From an uncultured Lysobacteraceae bacterium (GTDB taxonomy: Bacteria; Pseudomonadota; Gammaproteobacteria; Xanthomonadales; Xanthomonadaceae), in assembly GCA_937897645.1 (NCBI GenBank), contig CALCNV010000140.1:1-64000 (forward strand): a DNA stretch of 64,000 bases. Reading direction: 5' to 3'. A program made the position numbers and the translations under genes. Below the pieces are notes generated by a model. That model saw nothing but the letters and a program-made list of their open reading frames with translations, was not told the origin of the DNA and did not search any database. Shown in pieces: positions 34,936-43,515 of the stretch (the first letter of the stretch is position 1; each line of letters begins with the position of its first letter).

Positions 34936-35571
34936 TTAGAAGCGCGCACCCACGCCGAAGCCCAAGGTCCACGGATCGATGGTCAGTTCCTCGCCGGTGG
35001 ATTCACCCGCCACGTTCACGCCGGCAGAACCCTTGAGGTAACGCACGTCGGCGCGCGCGAACCAGCGGCTGCTGATATTGAAATCCATGCCGGCCGTGGC
35101 GATCGCGCCCTTGGTCGTATCGAGGCCCACGTGCGGGCCACCGCCGGAAATATCCTCGTTGCTGAAGTTGGATTCGTAATAGCCCAAGCCCAGGAAGGGA
35201 CGCATGACGCTGTCCGCGTTACCGAAGTGATATTGGCCGCTCAAGGCCACCGGCTGTTGCTCCACGGTGCCGATCTTGCCCTCGGGGCCACGCACGCGAT
35301 GGTTGAACTTGTCCGCGGCACCCCACAGCTCGACGGCCATGTTGTCGTTGACGTACCAGCTGGCGCTCAAGGTCGGCGCGGGGCCGCCGTCGATGTCCAG
35401 GCCGGGCGTGGGGTTGGAATCGGGATGCATGATCGCGCCGCCGCCCACGATGGCGATGCGCTTGCCGGAAGCGGTGTCCGTCGTGTCGGACGTGGCGTCC
35501 TGCGCGAAAGCGGTGGGAGCAAAGGCAAGCGCGGAAAGCAGTGCAAGGTTCAAGCTGCGAAGTGAAGACAT
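34936..35571 (-). CDS. ompW: OmpW-family outer membrane protein
   Basis: A 211-residue beta-barrel protein. The signal peptide ends at PTAFAQ (about residue 24). The OmpW-type features are alternating strand residues, a central RPFLGLGYYESNF segment, and the C-terminal LGFGVGARF ending in Phe for BAM recognition. OmpW forms an 8-stranded channel for small hydrophobic molecules. GAGGAG precedes the ATG. It is monocistronic with its own terminator. Confidence 0.9.
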   Translation of the reverse strand: MSSLRSLNLALLSALAFAPTAFAQDATSDTTDTASGKRIAIVGGGAIMHPDSNPTPGLDIDGGPAPTLSASWYVNDNMAVELWGAADKFNHRVRGPEGKIGTVEQQPVALSGQYHFGNADSVMRPFLGLGYYESNFSNEDISGGGPHVGLDTTKGAIATAGMDFNISSRWFARADVRYLKGSAGVNVAGESTGEELTIDPWTLGFGVGARF

Positions 35572-35797
35572 GTGGTTCTCCTCATGATTTTTATGGATGG
35601 GCCCGGGGAGAGGGCGGACACACCGTAGACAGTCGTGCATGAACACATGCCGGAAGCGATGCGCTTGTTCAGCGAAATTTTCATCCGTGCTTCATGCAGG
35701 CCACGCATCGCACACGGATATTCATCTTGGTGATGCTGGCTTCAGGTTGGCGACTCGGATATGGTTCCTGGAAAAGCTGCACAACAAAGGACATGGC

Positions 35798-36244
35798 ATG
35801 GTCAGCAGCAAGGCAAGGAACGTGGACGACTATCTCTGCGAGCTTCCGCCACCACGGCGCGACGTGGTCGTGGCGATGCGCGCACTCGTCAATCGCAGCG
35901 TGCCACCCGGTTACGTGGAGACGATGAACTGGGGAATGATCTGCTGGGAGATTCCGCTGGCGCGCTATCCCCACACCTACAACCAGCAGCCATTGTCCTT
36001 CGTCGCGCTGGCCGCGCAGAAAAACCACTACGCGTTGTACTTGACCATGCATGCAGGCTCCGAACAGGAAACCTCACTGCGTGACGCCTATGCCGCGGCG
36101 GGAAAGCCGCTGGACATGGACAAGAGCTGCCTGCGCTTCAAGCGATTGGACGACGTGGTGCAGGATGCGGTCGCCGCAGCCGTGGCGGCGGTGACCGTCG
36201 AAGATTACATAGCGCATTACGAGAAAAGTCGCGGCGGCCGATAG
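35798..36244 (+). CDS. DUF1801 family protein
   Basis: A 148-residue soluble protein of the DUF1801 (YdhG-like) type. It starts with a short helix, then RRDVVVAMRALVNRSVPPGYVETMNWGMICWEIP, which is the family pattern, and HYALYLTMHAG and KSCLRFKRLDDV further on. AAAGGACATGGC precedes the ATG. The fold is related to iron chaperone frataxin-like proteins, but function is not established. Confidence 0.85.
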   Translation: MVSSKARNVDDYLCELPPPRRDVVVAMRALVNRSVPPGYVETMNWGMICWEIPLARYPHTYNQQPLSFVALAAQKNHYALYLTMHAGSEQETSLRDAYAAAGKPLDMDKSCLRFKRLDDVVQDAVAAAVAAVTVEDYIAHYEKSRGGR

Positions 36245-36325
36245 GTTGCGCACCTGCCATCGCCAGCCATGCATGCCGCCTTGCATCGTTTATGGTGTCA
36301 CTTCGCCTGACTACCGGAGATCCAT

Positions 36326-36769
36326 ATGAACCTGGCAAGCCTGGGACTGGCCCTGTTCATCGGCATGCTGCTGCCATTGCAGGCACTGATCAACGGCTCA
36401 CTGGGCAAGCAGACGTTCGGCCCGTTGTTCGCCGCGCTGGCTTCGTTCTGCGTCGGCACGCTGGTCCTGCTGGCGTGGTGGCTGGGAAGCCGTCCCGCGC
36501 TCGAACTGGCCACGCTGGCAAGAGTCCCGTGGTGGGCGTGGACGGGTGGATTGATCGGCGCGCTGTACGTCGCGGGCGCCACGCTGCTGATCCCGCGCAT
36601 GGGCGCCGCGTCGCTGATCTGCGTGGTGGTGCTGGGACAGGTGGTGGGGTCGATGCTGCTGGATCACTTCGGCGTGCTGCAGGCGCGACAACCGATGGAT
36701 GGGATGCGCGTGCTCGGCGCATTGCTGGTGATCGCAGGCGCGCTGCTGGTCGTCAAACCCTGGAAATAA
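36326..36769 (+). CDS. DMT-family transporter, YdcZ (DUF606) type
   Basis: A 147-residue inner-membrane protein with five helices. The N-terminal GMLLPLQALINGSLGKQTFGPLFAALASFCVGT region is diagnostic of DUF606/YdcZ. These half-size transporters act as dimers; the substrate is unknown. It stands alone. Confidence 0.88.
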   Translation: MNLASLGLALFIGMLLPLQALINGSLGKQTFGPLFAALASFCVGTLVLLAWWLGSRPALELATLARVPWWAWTGGLIGALYVAGATLLIPRMGAASLICVVVLGQVVGSMLLDHFGVLQARQPMDGMRVLGALLVIAGALLVVKPWK

Positions 36770-36813
36770 CCGCGTCCGAAGCCGCAACAGCCGTCGGCAT
36801 ACAAGAACTCTGA

Positions 36814-36842
36814 AGTGGGAGCGGCGTCCCGCCGCTCCCACA
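36814..36842. repeat. REP hairpin, family C
   Basis: GTGGGAGCGGCG and CGCCGCTCCCAC form a 12-bp stem with a 3-base loop, between the convergent ydcZ-type gene and the next minus-strand gene. Related elements lie at 39276 and 48865. Confidence 0.85.
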
Positions 36843-36859
36843 TCCTCACGCATGCAAGT

Positions 36860-37621
36860 TCATGCGTCGGTGGTCAGGGCCGGTCGCTTCTGTACTTTCA
36901 ACCAGATCGTCTGCCCTACCAGTGCAACTGCAATGCCAATCGCCACCCAGGCCGCTGCACTTGAACCGGGAAGGGTGCTGGCCGACTGTTTCACATACAC
37001 CGCGACCAGCGCCCACACCGCCGCGGCCACCAGGGCCAGGTTGCCATGCATGCGCCGGTTGATAGACAACAGCAAGGCGGCGGCCAGCGCAAACAGCAGC
37101 ACGCTCCACCACAGCATGTTGTCGGTGGGCAAAAGCTGGTAGGCCACGATCACCTGGGCGGTATTGAGGAAAGCCGCAAGCGACAGCCAGCCCGCATGCA
37201 ACGACAGCGGCAACCATGCGAACCATGCTTGGCCCGGTTCCGGCCGGGTATCGCGCGACAGCAGCATCGCGCATACCAGCAAGCAGGCCAGCGCCGACCA
37301 GATGATGAGCAGGGCCAGCCAATAGATCTGTTGCGAGAACACCGGCATCCACAGGGCAGTGAAGGCAAAGCCGAGCGCGGCCGGCAGACGGATGCTGGCG
37401 AACACGCCATCTGGCTTGCGCTTGGGCGAGAACTGCCAGAGGCCGAACACCACGTCGAGCAGGAAGATCAGGCCCCAGATGGCGAAGGCATAGCCCGCCG
37501 CCACCACCAGGGTCGGATAGTGGTCCGAGATCACCGCGTTCGTAGGCCCGAAAACGCCCTTCTGCGAAAACCACGACACCAGCGGCATCGCCAATGCCAT
37601 CAGCAAGACAAGCAAGCGCAT
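36860..37621 (-). CDS. integral membrane protein, TspO/MBR-like
   Basis: A 253-residue protein with seven predicted helices. The alternating Trp-rich membrane segments (AFAIWGLIFLLDVVFGLW, ALWMPVFSQQIYWLALL) resemble tryptophan-rich sensory (TspO-related) proteins of the larger seven-helix type. It starts directly with a hydrophobic helix at MRLLVLLMALAMP. No functional residues can be assigned. Confidence 0.7.
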   Translation of the reverse strand: MRLLVLLMALAMPLVSWFSQKGVFGPTNAVISDHYPTLVVAAGYAFAIWGLIFLLDVVFGLWQFSPKRKPDGVFASIRLPAALGFAFTALWMPVFSQQIYWLALLIIWSALACLLVCAMLLSRDTRPEPGQAWFAWLPLSLHAGWLSLAAFLNTAQVIVAYQLLPTDNMLWWSVLLFALAAALLLSINRRMHGNLALVAAAVWALVAVYVKQSASTLPGSSAAAWVAIGIAVALVGQTIWLKVQKRPALTTDA

Positions 37622-37748
37622 CGTGCAGCTCCTTTTATTGGGTCGGCGGATGCTAGGGGTACCTGTGTGAAGGCCCTGACAAACGGCACATTGGTCGCAC
37701 GGGGCGAAGTGTCATGCTGTCCACCATCCGAGCCATGAGCCAACCACC

Positions 37749-38510
37749 ATGAAGCCCTCCCTGCGATCCACCGTGCCCGCCATCGCCCTGCTGCTGTGTG
37801 CCAGCGCTGCCAGTGGCAAGGACATCCGCTGCAACATCGAAAGTGACTTCGATTTCACCCTCAACCAGCAAAGCCTCATCTTCACCCGTGACAGTGGCAA
37901 GCCGAAATGGATCGTGATCCGGGGTGACCGCCTGTTCGTGGATGACCGCTGGGTGGCGCTGGATGCCGAAGACCGCAAGCGCATCGCGGCATTCGATCGT
38001 GGCACGCGCGAGATCATGCCGTTGGCGCGCGAGATCGCGCGTGACGCCACCGACATCGCGTTCACCGCGCTCAGCGAAGTCGCGGCCGGGTTCAGCAGCG
38101 ATGCCGCCACCACCCGCGCCAAGCTGGACCAGGCCCGCAAGCAGATCGATGCACGCATGGCCCGTTCGGTGACCGCCAACCGCTTCGATTCCAGCGACCT
38201 CGGCGATGGCATCGGTGACGCGGTGGGCGAGGTCATGCCCGTCCTCATCGGCGACATCGTGGGCGGCGCGGTCAGCGCGGCGCTCAGTGGCGACAGCGCA
38301 CGCCTTGAGCGCATGCAGGACCTGGACCAGCAGATCGAGGCACGCATCGGGCCGCGCGCCAAGGCCCTTGAAGCGCGCAGCGAGCAGCTGTGCAGCAGGA
38401 TGATCGAGCTGGATCGACTGGACAATGCGCTGGCGTATCGTCTGCCCGACGGCTCGCCGCTCAACCTGCTGGAACTCAAGCCGGAGGCCGGGGAAAAGGC
38501 GGCGAAGTAA
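37749..38510 (+). CDS. DUF2884 (YggN-like) exported protein
   Basis: A 253-residue periplasmic protein. The signal peptide ends near ASAASG. The mature part starts with a beta segment (FDFTLNQQSLIFTRD ... VIRGDRLFVDDRWVAL) and continues as long helices, as in YggN/DUF2884. Two Cys (Cys30 region and LCSRM near 218) could pair. Function is unknown. Confidence 0.85.
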   Translation: MKPSLRSTVPAIALLLCASAASGKDIRCNIESDFDFTLNQQSLIFTRDSGKPKWIVIRGDRLFVDDRWVALDAEDRKRIAAFDRGTREIMPLAREIARDATDIAFTALSEVAAGFSSDAATTRAKLDQARKQIDARMARSVTANRFDSSDLGDGIGDAVGEVMPVLIGDIVGGAVSAALSGDSARLERMQDLDQQIEARIGPRAKALEARSEQLCSRMIELDRLDNALAYRLPDGSPLNLLELKPEAGEKAAK

Positions 38511-38640
38511 GTCTGGTCCAGTGGTCCAAAGGTGGTGGATGTCGCGGGACATCCTCCATTTGCGGCAGGGAGGTTGGCGCATCGCGCCCAACTGGCCACA
38601 ATAGGGGTTCCCCACCTGACCTGATCACTGGAGTGTTTGT

Positions 38641-40056
38641 ATGGCCGAACTCAAGGAAGCACGCGTTCCCGACATCGGCGACTACAGTGATGTACCCGTC
38701 ATCGAAGTGCTGGTCGCCGTGGGCGACACCGTGGCCAAGGACCAGGGCCTGCTGACGCTGGAATCGGACAAGGCCACCCTGGAAGTTCCTGCGCCGTTTG
38801 CCGGCGTGGTGAAGGAGCTGAAGGTCAAGCTGGGCGATACGCTCTCCGAAGGTTCGGTGGTCGCGATGATCGAAGTCGCCGCCGGCGATGACGCGAAGCC
38901 TGCGTCCGCGCCTGCGCCCGCCGCCAAGCAGGAGGTCGCCGCGTCCGAGACAGGCGCCAAGGTCGAGCCGGTGGCCGTGGCCGCGCAACCCGACAAGCTT
39001 GCCCAGCGCGAAATCGCGCAGGCGGCGTCACCGGTCCTCGACCGCACGCCCGGCATTGATCCGGAAGCTTCGCCGCCGCAGAGCCCACCCGTTGAATTCA
39101 ACGCCAACAGCGTGCTGCCGCAGAAAGTGCCGCACGCCAGTCCGTCGGTGCGCCTGTTCGCACGCGAACTCGGCGTCGACCTCGCACGAGTGCAAGGCAG
39201 CGAACGCGCCGGCCGCATCAGCAAGGAAGACGTGCAGAAATACGTGAAGTCCGCGCTGGCCGGCGGCACTGCCGCGGTGGGAGGGGCTTCAGCCCCGACA
39301 GCCTCTGCTGGCAACGGCCTCAACCTGCTTGCATGGCCGAAAGTCGACTTCGCCAAGTTCGGGGAGATCGAAGTCAAGCCGCTGTCGCGCATCAAGAAGA
39401 TTTCCGGCGCCAACCTGGCGCGCAACTGGGCCATGATTCCGCACGTCACCCAGCACGACCACGCCGACATCACCGGCCTGGAAGAACTGCGCGTCACCCT
39501 CAACAAGGAAAACGAGAAGGCCGGCATCAAGCTGACCATGCTGGTCTTCATCATGAAGGCGGTGGTCGCCGGCCTGAAAAAGTATCCGGACTTCAACGCT
39601 TCGCTGGATGCCACGGGCGATAACCTGACGCTGAAAAAATATTTCCACATCGGTTTCGCCGCCGATACGCCCAACGGCCTGGTGGTGCCGGTGATCCGCG
39701 ACGTGGACAAGAAGGGCTTGGCGGAACTGGCCAAGGAAATGGGCGAACTCGCCGCCAAGGCGCGTGACGGCAAGCTGGGTCCGGCGGAAATGTCGGGCGG
39801 CTGCTTCTCCATCAGTTCACTCGGCGGCATTGGCGGCGTGGCGTTCACGCCGATCGTCAATGCGCCGGAAGTCGCGATCCTCGGTGTATCCAAATCCTCG
39901 ATCCAGCCGGTGTGGGACGGCAAGGCCTTCCAGCCGCGCCTGCAGCTGCCGCTGTCGCTGAGCTACGACCACCGCGTGATCGACGGCGCTTCCGCCGCGC
40001 GCTTCACCGCGTACCTCGCCCAGCTGCTCGGCGACATGCGCCGCGTGTTGATGTAA
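38641..40056 (+). CDS. aceF: pyruvate dehydrogenase E2, dihydrolipoyllysine acetyltransferase
   Basis: A 471-residue E2 core enzyme. One lipoyl domain (about 5-80, lipoyl-lysine in ESDKATLEVP), an Ala/Pro-rich linker, the E3/E1-binding domain (about 160-200, ASPSVRLFARELGVDL), a second linker and the acetyltransferase domain (about 235-471) with YDHRVIDGASAARF, which holds the catalytic His and Asp. Only one lipoyl domain is present, versus three in E. coli. Part of the second linker (VGGASAPTASA) is translated from a REP element. lpdA follows; the E1 gene is not in this window. Confidence 0.95.
   Translation: MAELKEARVPDIGDYSDVPVIEVLVAVGDTVAKDQGLLTLESDKATLEVPAPFAGVVKELKVKLGDTLSEGSVVAMIEVAAGDDAKPASAPAPAAKQEVAASETGAKVEPVAVAAQPDKLAQREIAQAASPVLDRTPGIDPEASPPQSPPVEFNANSVLPQKVPHASPSVRLFARELGVDLARVQGSERAGRISKEDVQKYVKSALAGGTAAVGGASAPTASAGNGLNLLAWPKVDFAKFGEIEVKPLSRIKKISGANLARNWAMIPHVTQHDHADITGLEELRVTLNKENEKAGIKLTMLVFIMKAVVAGLKKYPDFNASLDATGDNLTLKKYFHIGFAADTPNGLVVPVIRDVDKKGLAELAKEMGELAAKARDGKLGPAEMSGGCFSISSLGGIGGVAFTPIVNAPEVAILGVSKSSIQPVWDGKAFQPRLQLPLSLSYDHRVIDGASAARFTAYLAQLLGDMRRVLM
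39276..39300 (+). repeat. REP element inside aceF, family C
   Basis: GGTGGGAGGGGCTTCAGCCC and the following CGACA match the C1 element at 48865. It lies in frame in the linker between the E3-binding and catalytic domains of aceF, and adds only small residues (Gly, Ala, Ser, Pro). Confidence 0.8.
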
Positions 40057-40058
40057 TC

Positions 40059-40115
40059 CGTAGGGTGGGCCTTGGCCCACCACGCAAGCCACGGTGGGCC
40101 AAGGCCCACCCTACG
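40059..40115. repeat. REP pair, family B
   Basis: CGTAGGGTGGGCCTTGGCCC and its complement in inverted orientation around a 14-base centre, 2 bases after the aceF stop and 14 before the lpdA start. Similar elements sit in the atp operon. Confidence 0.9.
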
Positions 40116-40129
40116 ATCGAGAAGAAACA

Positions 40130-41923
40130 ATGGCGAACATCGAAATCAAGGTTCCCGACATCGGCGATTACACCGACGTCCCCGTCATCGAAATCCTGGT
40201 CGCCGTGGGCGACACGGTGAAAAAAGACCAGGGCCTGCTGACGCTGGAATCGGACAAGGCCACGCTGGAAGTGCCTTCGTCGGCGGCGGGCGTGATCAAG
40301 GAATTGAAAGTGAAGTTGGGCGACACGCTGTCCGAAGGCAGTGTGGTTGCGATTCTCGAAAGCGAAGCTGCGGCTGCGACAGCTGCGCCAGTGAAGGCGG
40401 AAGCCGAAGCGCCGAAACCACCCGTCGCTCCATCGCCAGCAGCGCCGGCGGCACCCACGCCGAAAGCGGCTTCCGGCACCGGCCGCACGCCCGACATCGA
40501 ATGCCGCATCGTCGTGCTCGGCTCCGGCCCCGGTGGCTACACCGCGGCGTTCCGCGCGGCGGACCTGGGCCTGGATACGGTGATGATCGAGCGCTACGCG
40601 TCGCTCGGTGGCGTCTGCCTCAACGTGGGCTGCATTCCGTCCAAGGCGCTGCTGCATGCGGCGGCGCTGATTGATGAAGCCGCACATTCCTCCGACATCG
40701 GCGTCGAGTTCGGCCCGCCGAAGATCGACCTGGACAAGCTGCGCGGCTTCAAGCAAGACAAGGTGGTCGGCCAGTTCACCAAGGGCCTGGCCGGCATGGC
40801 CAAGCAGCGCAAGGTGCGTACCGTGCAGGGCGTGGCCAGCTTCGTGTCGCCGAACGAACTTGAAATCGTGGGCGACGACGGCAAGACACAGCTGCTGCGT
40901 TTCGAGCAGTGCATCATCGCCGCCGGTTCGCAGGCGGTGAAGTTGCCTGCGTTCCCATGGGACGATCCGCGGGTGATGGATTCCACCGACGCGCTGGAAT
41001 TGGCGGAAGTGCCGAAGACCTTGCTGGTGGTCGGCGGCGGCATCATCGGCCTGGAAATGGCGACGGTCTATCGCGCGCTGGGCAGTGCCGTGACCGTCGT
41101 CGAGTTCATGGACCAGCTGATGCCGGGCGCCGACAAGGACCTGGTGAAGCCACTCGCTGATCGCCTGAAGAAGCAGGGCGTTGCCATCCATTTGAAGACC
41201 AAGGCTGCCAAGGTCGAAGCTTCCAAGAAAGGCATCGGCGTGTCATTCGAAAGCGCGGTCGAAGGCCAGGCAGCAGAACTCGCAAACGCGACCTACGACC
41301 GCGTGCTGGTCGCAGTGGGCCGTTCGCCCAATGGCGGCAAGATCGGTGCGGAGAAAGCCGGGGTCACGGTCACTGATCGCGGTTTCATTCCCGTGGACAA
41401 GCAGATGCGCACCAACGTGCCACACATCTTCGCCATCGGCGATCTCGTCGGCCAGCCGATGCTGGCGCACAAGGCCACGCACGAAGGCAAGCTGGCGGCG
41501 GAAGTGGCGGCAGGCGAAAAGAAAGAGTGGGTGGCGCGGGTGATTCCGTCGGTCGCTTACACGGACCCGGAAATCGCGTGGGTCGGTGTCACCGAGACCG
41601 AGGCCAAGGCCAAGGGCTTGAAGGTCGGCGTAGGCAAGTTCCCATGGGTCGCGTCAGCGCGTGCCGTAGGCATTGGTCGCGGCGAAGGCTTCACCAAGTT
41701 GGTGTTCGACGAGGAAACGCATCGCATCATCGGCGGCGCCATCGTCGGTGTGCATGCAGGTGATTTGATCGCTGAAGTGTCGCTGGCCATCGAAATGGGC
41801 GCCGACGCGGCCGACATCGGCCACACCATCCATCCGCACCCCACGCTGAGCGAATCGGTGGGCATGGCGGCCGAGGTATTCGACGGCACGATCACGGACT
41901 TGTATATACCCAAGAAGAAATGA
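40130..41923 (+). CDS. lpdA: dihydrolipoyl dehydrogenase with N-terminal lipoyl domain (E3)
   Basis: A 597-residue flavoprotein that reoxidises dihydrolipoyl groups with NAD. Residues 1-80 form a lipoyl domain (ESDKATLEVP), joined by an Ala/Pro linker to the FAD domain (VLGSGPGGYTAAFRAADLGL). The redox disulfide is GGVCLNVGCIPSK, the NAD site is VVGGGIIGLEMA, and the C-terminal HIHPHPTLSE-type motif reads TIHPHPTLSESV. A lipoyl-bearing E3 is typical of Neisseria and Xanthomonadaceae. It is in operon with aceF, separated by a REP pair. Confidence 0.96.
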   Translation: MANIEIKVPDIGDYTDVPVIEILVAVGDTVKKDQGLLTLESDKATLEVPSSAAGVIKELKVKLGDTLSEGSVVAILESEAAAATAAPVKAEAEAPKPPVAPSPAAPAAPTPKAASGTGRTPDIECRIVVLGSGPGGYTAAFRAADLGLDTVMIERYASLGGVCLNVGCIPSKALLHAAALIDEAAHSSDIGVEFGPPKIDLDKLRGFKQDKVVGQFTKGLAGMAKQRKVRTVQGVASFVSPNELEIVGDDGKTQLLRFEQCIIAAGSQAVKLPAFPWDDPRVMDSTDALELAEVPKTLLVVGGGIIGLEMATVYRALGSAVTVVEFMDQLMPGADKDLVKPLADRLKKQGVAIHLKTKAAKVEASKKGIGVSFESAVEGQAAELANATYDRVLVAVGRSPNGGKIGAEKAGVTVTDRGFIPVDKQMRTNVPHIFAIGDLVGQPMLAHKATHEGKLAAEVAAGEKKEWVARVIPSVAYTDPEIAWVGVTETEAKAKGLKVGVGKFPWVASARAVGIGRGEGFTKLVFDEETHRIIGGAIVGVHAGDLIAEVSLAIEMGADAADIGHTIHPHPTLSESVGMAAEVFDGTITDLYIPKKK

Positions 41924-42534
41924 TCAGAGTGCTTGCCCAGCTATTGCTCGGCGCCTTGATGCTGGCATCTGGCGCTGCAGCGCTGGCGTGTACTTGTGGG
42001 CCTGTCGAATCACGTGATCTTGACGATCTGGCAAGCCGAAATGCTCATATTGCACTGGTCAGGGTTTCGGGCGTCCAGCTAGCACGTGAGTCCCAACAGC
42101 AGTCAGAGGACATCGACCGTTGGGGCAAGCCTGGGACAAGGTTATATGGCGAACCCTACCGGTCGGGCGTTGCAGTTGCACGATACGTGTTGATCGAGCG
42201 TATCAAAGGCCTGAAATCAAACGGGCTGCCAAGGCTGGAGTATGAGGTGGCAAGCGGGTGCTCTAGCGGCGTGGCACCTGGAGACTTTCTGCTGCTTTTC
42301 TGGGATGAGCCAAACACCGTGCTGCAGCCGAGTGCCTGCGAACCAAGGATCGTCAATCTCGGAAACTGGCTTGGCTTTGACAAGCTTCTGTTAGAGGATC
42401 TTCGAGAATACGTAAAGTCTGGCCGGCCCATGCATCCGTGTGACCTGAGTTCCGGGCTGGCAGCTGATGATCCGCAGTGCATTGTCCGGAGAAAGACATC
42501 CATGGAGATGGACAGGGCCCTGCGGAAACCCTAG
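41920..42534 (+). CDS. exported protein with TIMP/NTR-like N-terminus
   Basis: A 204-residue secreted or periplasmic protein. The signal peptide ends after GAAALA, and the mature form starts CTCGPVESRDLDDLASRNAHIALVRV, split here for clarity as CTCG then a helix. A mature N-terminal CxC followed by this pattern resembles netrin/TIMP-like (NTR) domains, and other Cys (GCSSG, SACEP, HPCD, QCIV) could pair. The ATG overlaps the lpdA TGA by 4 bases. GC content is lower than the neighbours, so it may be a later addition to the operon. Confidence 0.65.
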   Translation: MIRVLAQLLLGALMLASGAAALACTCGPVESRDLDDLASRNAHIALVRVSGVQLARESQQQSEDIDRWGKPGTRLYGEPYRSGVAVARYVLIERIKGLKSNGLPRLEYEVASGCSSGVAPGDFLLLFWDEPNTVLQPSACEPRIVNLGNWLGFDKLLLEDLREYVKSGRPMHPCDLSSGLAADDPQCIVRRKTSMEMDRALRKP

Positions 42535-42558
42535 CCCTTGATCTGCTGCGGAAAGCAG

Positions 42559-42579
42559 CCGAGCAAGCTCGGATCTACA
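42559..42579. repeat. REP element, family I
   Basis: Read on the minus strand this is TGTAGATCCGAGCTTGCTCGG, a GTAG-headed hairpin. Its TAG is the stop codon of the DUF2061 gene. A related copy is at 51495-51523. Confidence 0.75.
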
Positions 42580-42802
42580 AAGGGTGGGCGACCAGGCTAG
42601 GCTCGGACTGACCCGTCGCCTGTAAAGCGCGGCGTGCCTCAATGCGCTTCCACACCTTCTCGTGGAAATGGAACACCACCGTATTGCAGGCTGGCTCCAC
42701 CAGCGCCAAGGCACCGCCCACCAACAGGCTGCCGGTGAACAACCAGCCCAGCAGGAAGGCAACGGTGAAATGCATCGCCGCAAAGCTGAGGGTCTTGCGC
42801 AT
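42575..42802 (-). CDS. DUF2061 family small membrane protein
   Basis: A 75-residue inner-membrane protein recognised as DUF2061 from MRKTLSFAAMHFTVAFLLGWLFTG, split into a short polar start and one helix, then LALVEPACNTVVFHFHEKVWKR. GGAG lies 8 bases before the ATG, which decides against a longer upstream start. Its TAG stop is provided by a REP element. Confidence 0.85.
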   Translation of the reverse strand: MRKTLSFAAMHFTVAFLLGWLFTGSLLVGGALALVEPACNTVVFHFHEKVWKRIEARRALQATGQSEPSLVAHPL

Positions 42803-42859
42803 GGGAGGACTCCAGATGAGATTTGTTCTCATCATGGGGTCGTGGGCGGAGTAGTCCAA

Positions 42860-43231
42860 TGGCTTGTTTAGAAGAAAAGCATAGGCATCGACTATCGAAA
42901 CCCACTATCCGGCCTGGCTTCCTGGAATCAAACGAACGAGTCGACGGCAATAACGGTCTGATTGAGTCCCTCTCCCCTTGTGGGAGAGGGTGGCCGACAG
43001 GCCGGGAGAGGGGTCGCCGGAGCCTGCTTGGTGTCCGCCCACCGTTGCATATCGAGTGTGGGAGCCTTTTAACGCTGGGCCACGTTAGACGTGTCCACTT
43101 GATCTGACTGAATACGGGCTACGGCTTCCCCTCTCCCGCCCCCGACTAAAGCACTCGAGGGCAGGCTCTTGGGCACCCTCTCCCACAAGGGGAGAGGGGC
43201 GGCAATCACCCCGTGCCGTCGCGGCTCTGAG
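42860..43231. repeat. noncoding stretch with family E repeats
   Basis: No gene is seen. CCCTCTCCCCTTGTGGGAGA starts at 42968 with a second CGGGAGAGGGG copy ending near 43015. A longer inverted pair runs from CCCCTCTCCC (43128) to CACAAGGGGAGAGGGGC (43200). The unit matches the one at 18818. Confidence 0.7.
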
Positions 43232-43233
43232 GC

Positions 43234-43330
43234 AAAAAAGAAGCCCCGGCTGGCCAGCCGGGGCTTCGTGGAAGGTCTGCAGCGGAGCATCGACGAGGAA
43301 GTTGAGTGCAGACCTTGTTAAGACTGACCG
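43234..43330 (-). ncRNA. probable small RNA with intrinsic terminator
   Basis: On the minus strand a 10-bp stem AAGGTCTGCA/TGCAGACCTT encloses a 25-base loop with CTTCCTCGTC, which could pair with ribosome-binding sites. It is followed directly by a strong terminator, AAGCCCCGGC/GCCGGGGCTT and TTTTTT. No ORF on this strand ends here. The 5' end is uncertain; upstream a CCCTTGGG palindrome lies near 43395. It is divergent from the atp operon. Confidence 0.6.
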
Positions 43331-43461
43331 GGGCATTCCGTGAAAGTTCCGGCTTTTGAACCTGAATAGGCAAATCGGCTGAAATCGTTTAGCCCAAGGG
43401 CTTTCGTTGCGGTTCGAGTGTCGCAATCCGCATCCACACTGTCATCCCCGACGTTTGCCGG

Positions 43462-43491
43462 TTGCCGCTCAATTTCATCGCCTGCTATAAT
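43462..43491 (+). promoter_or_regulatory. sigma70-type promoter of the atp operon
   Basis: TTGCCG (43462-43467), an 18-base spacer and TATAAT (43486-43491). Transcription would start near 43498, giving a leader of about 18 bases ahead of the atpI ATG. Confidence 0.75.
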
Positions 43492-43515
43492 TTTGCGGCT
43501 CGACAGGGCGCATTC

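Noticed and set aside
37653..38615. A 320-codon minus-strand frame opposite the DUF2884 gene
   Set aside because: The plus-strand gene has a signal peptide and family pattern; the minus frame has no recognisable domain.
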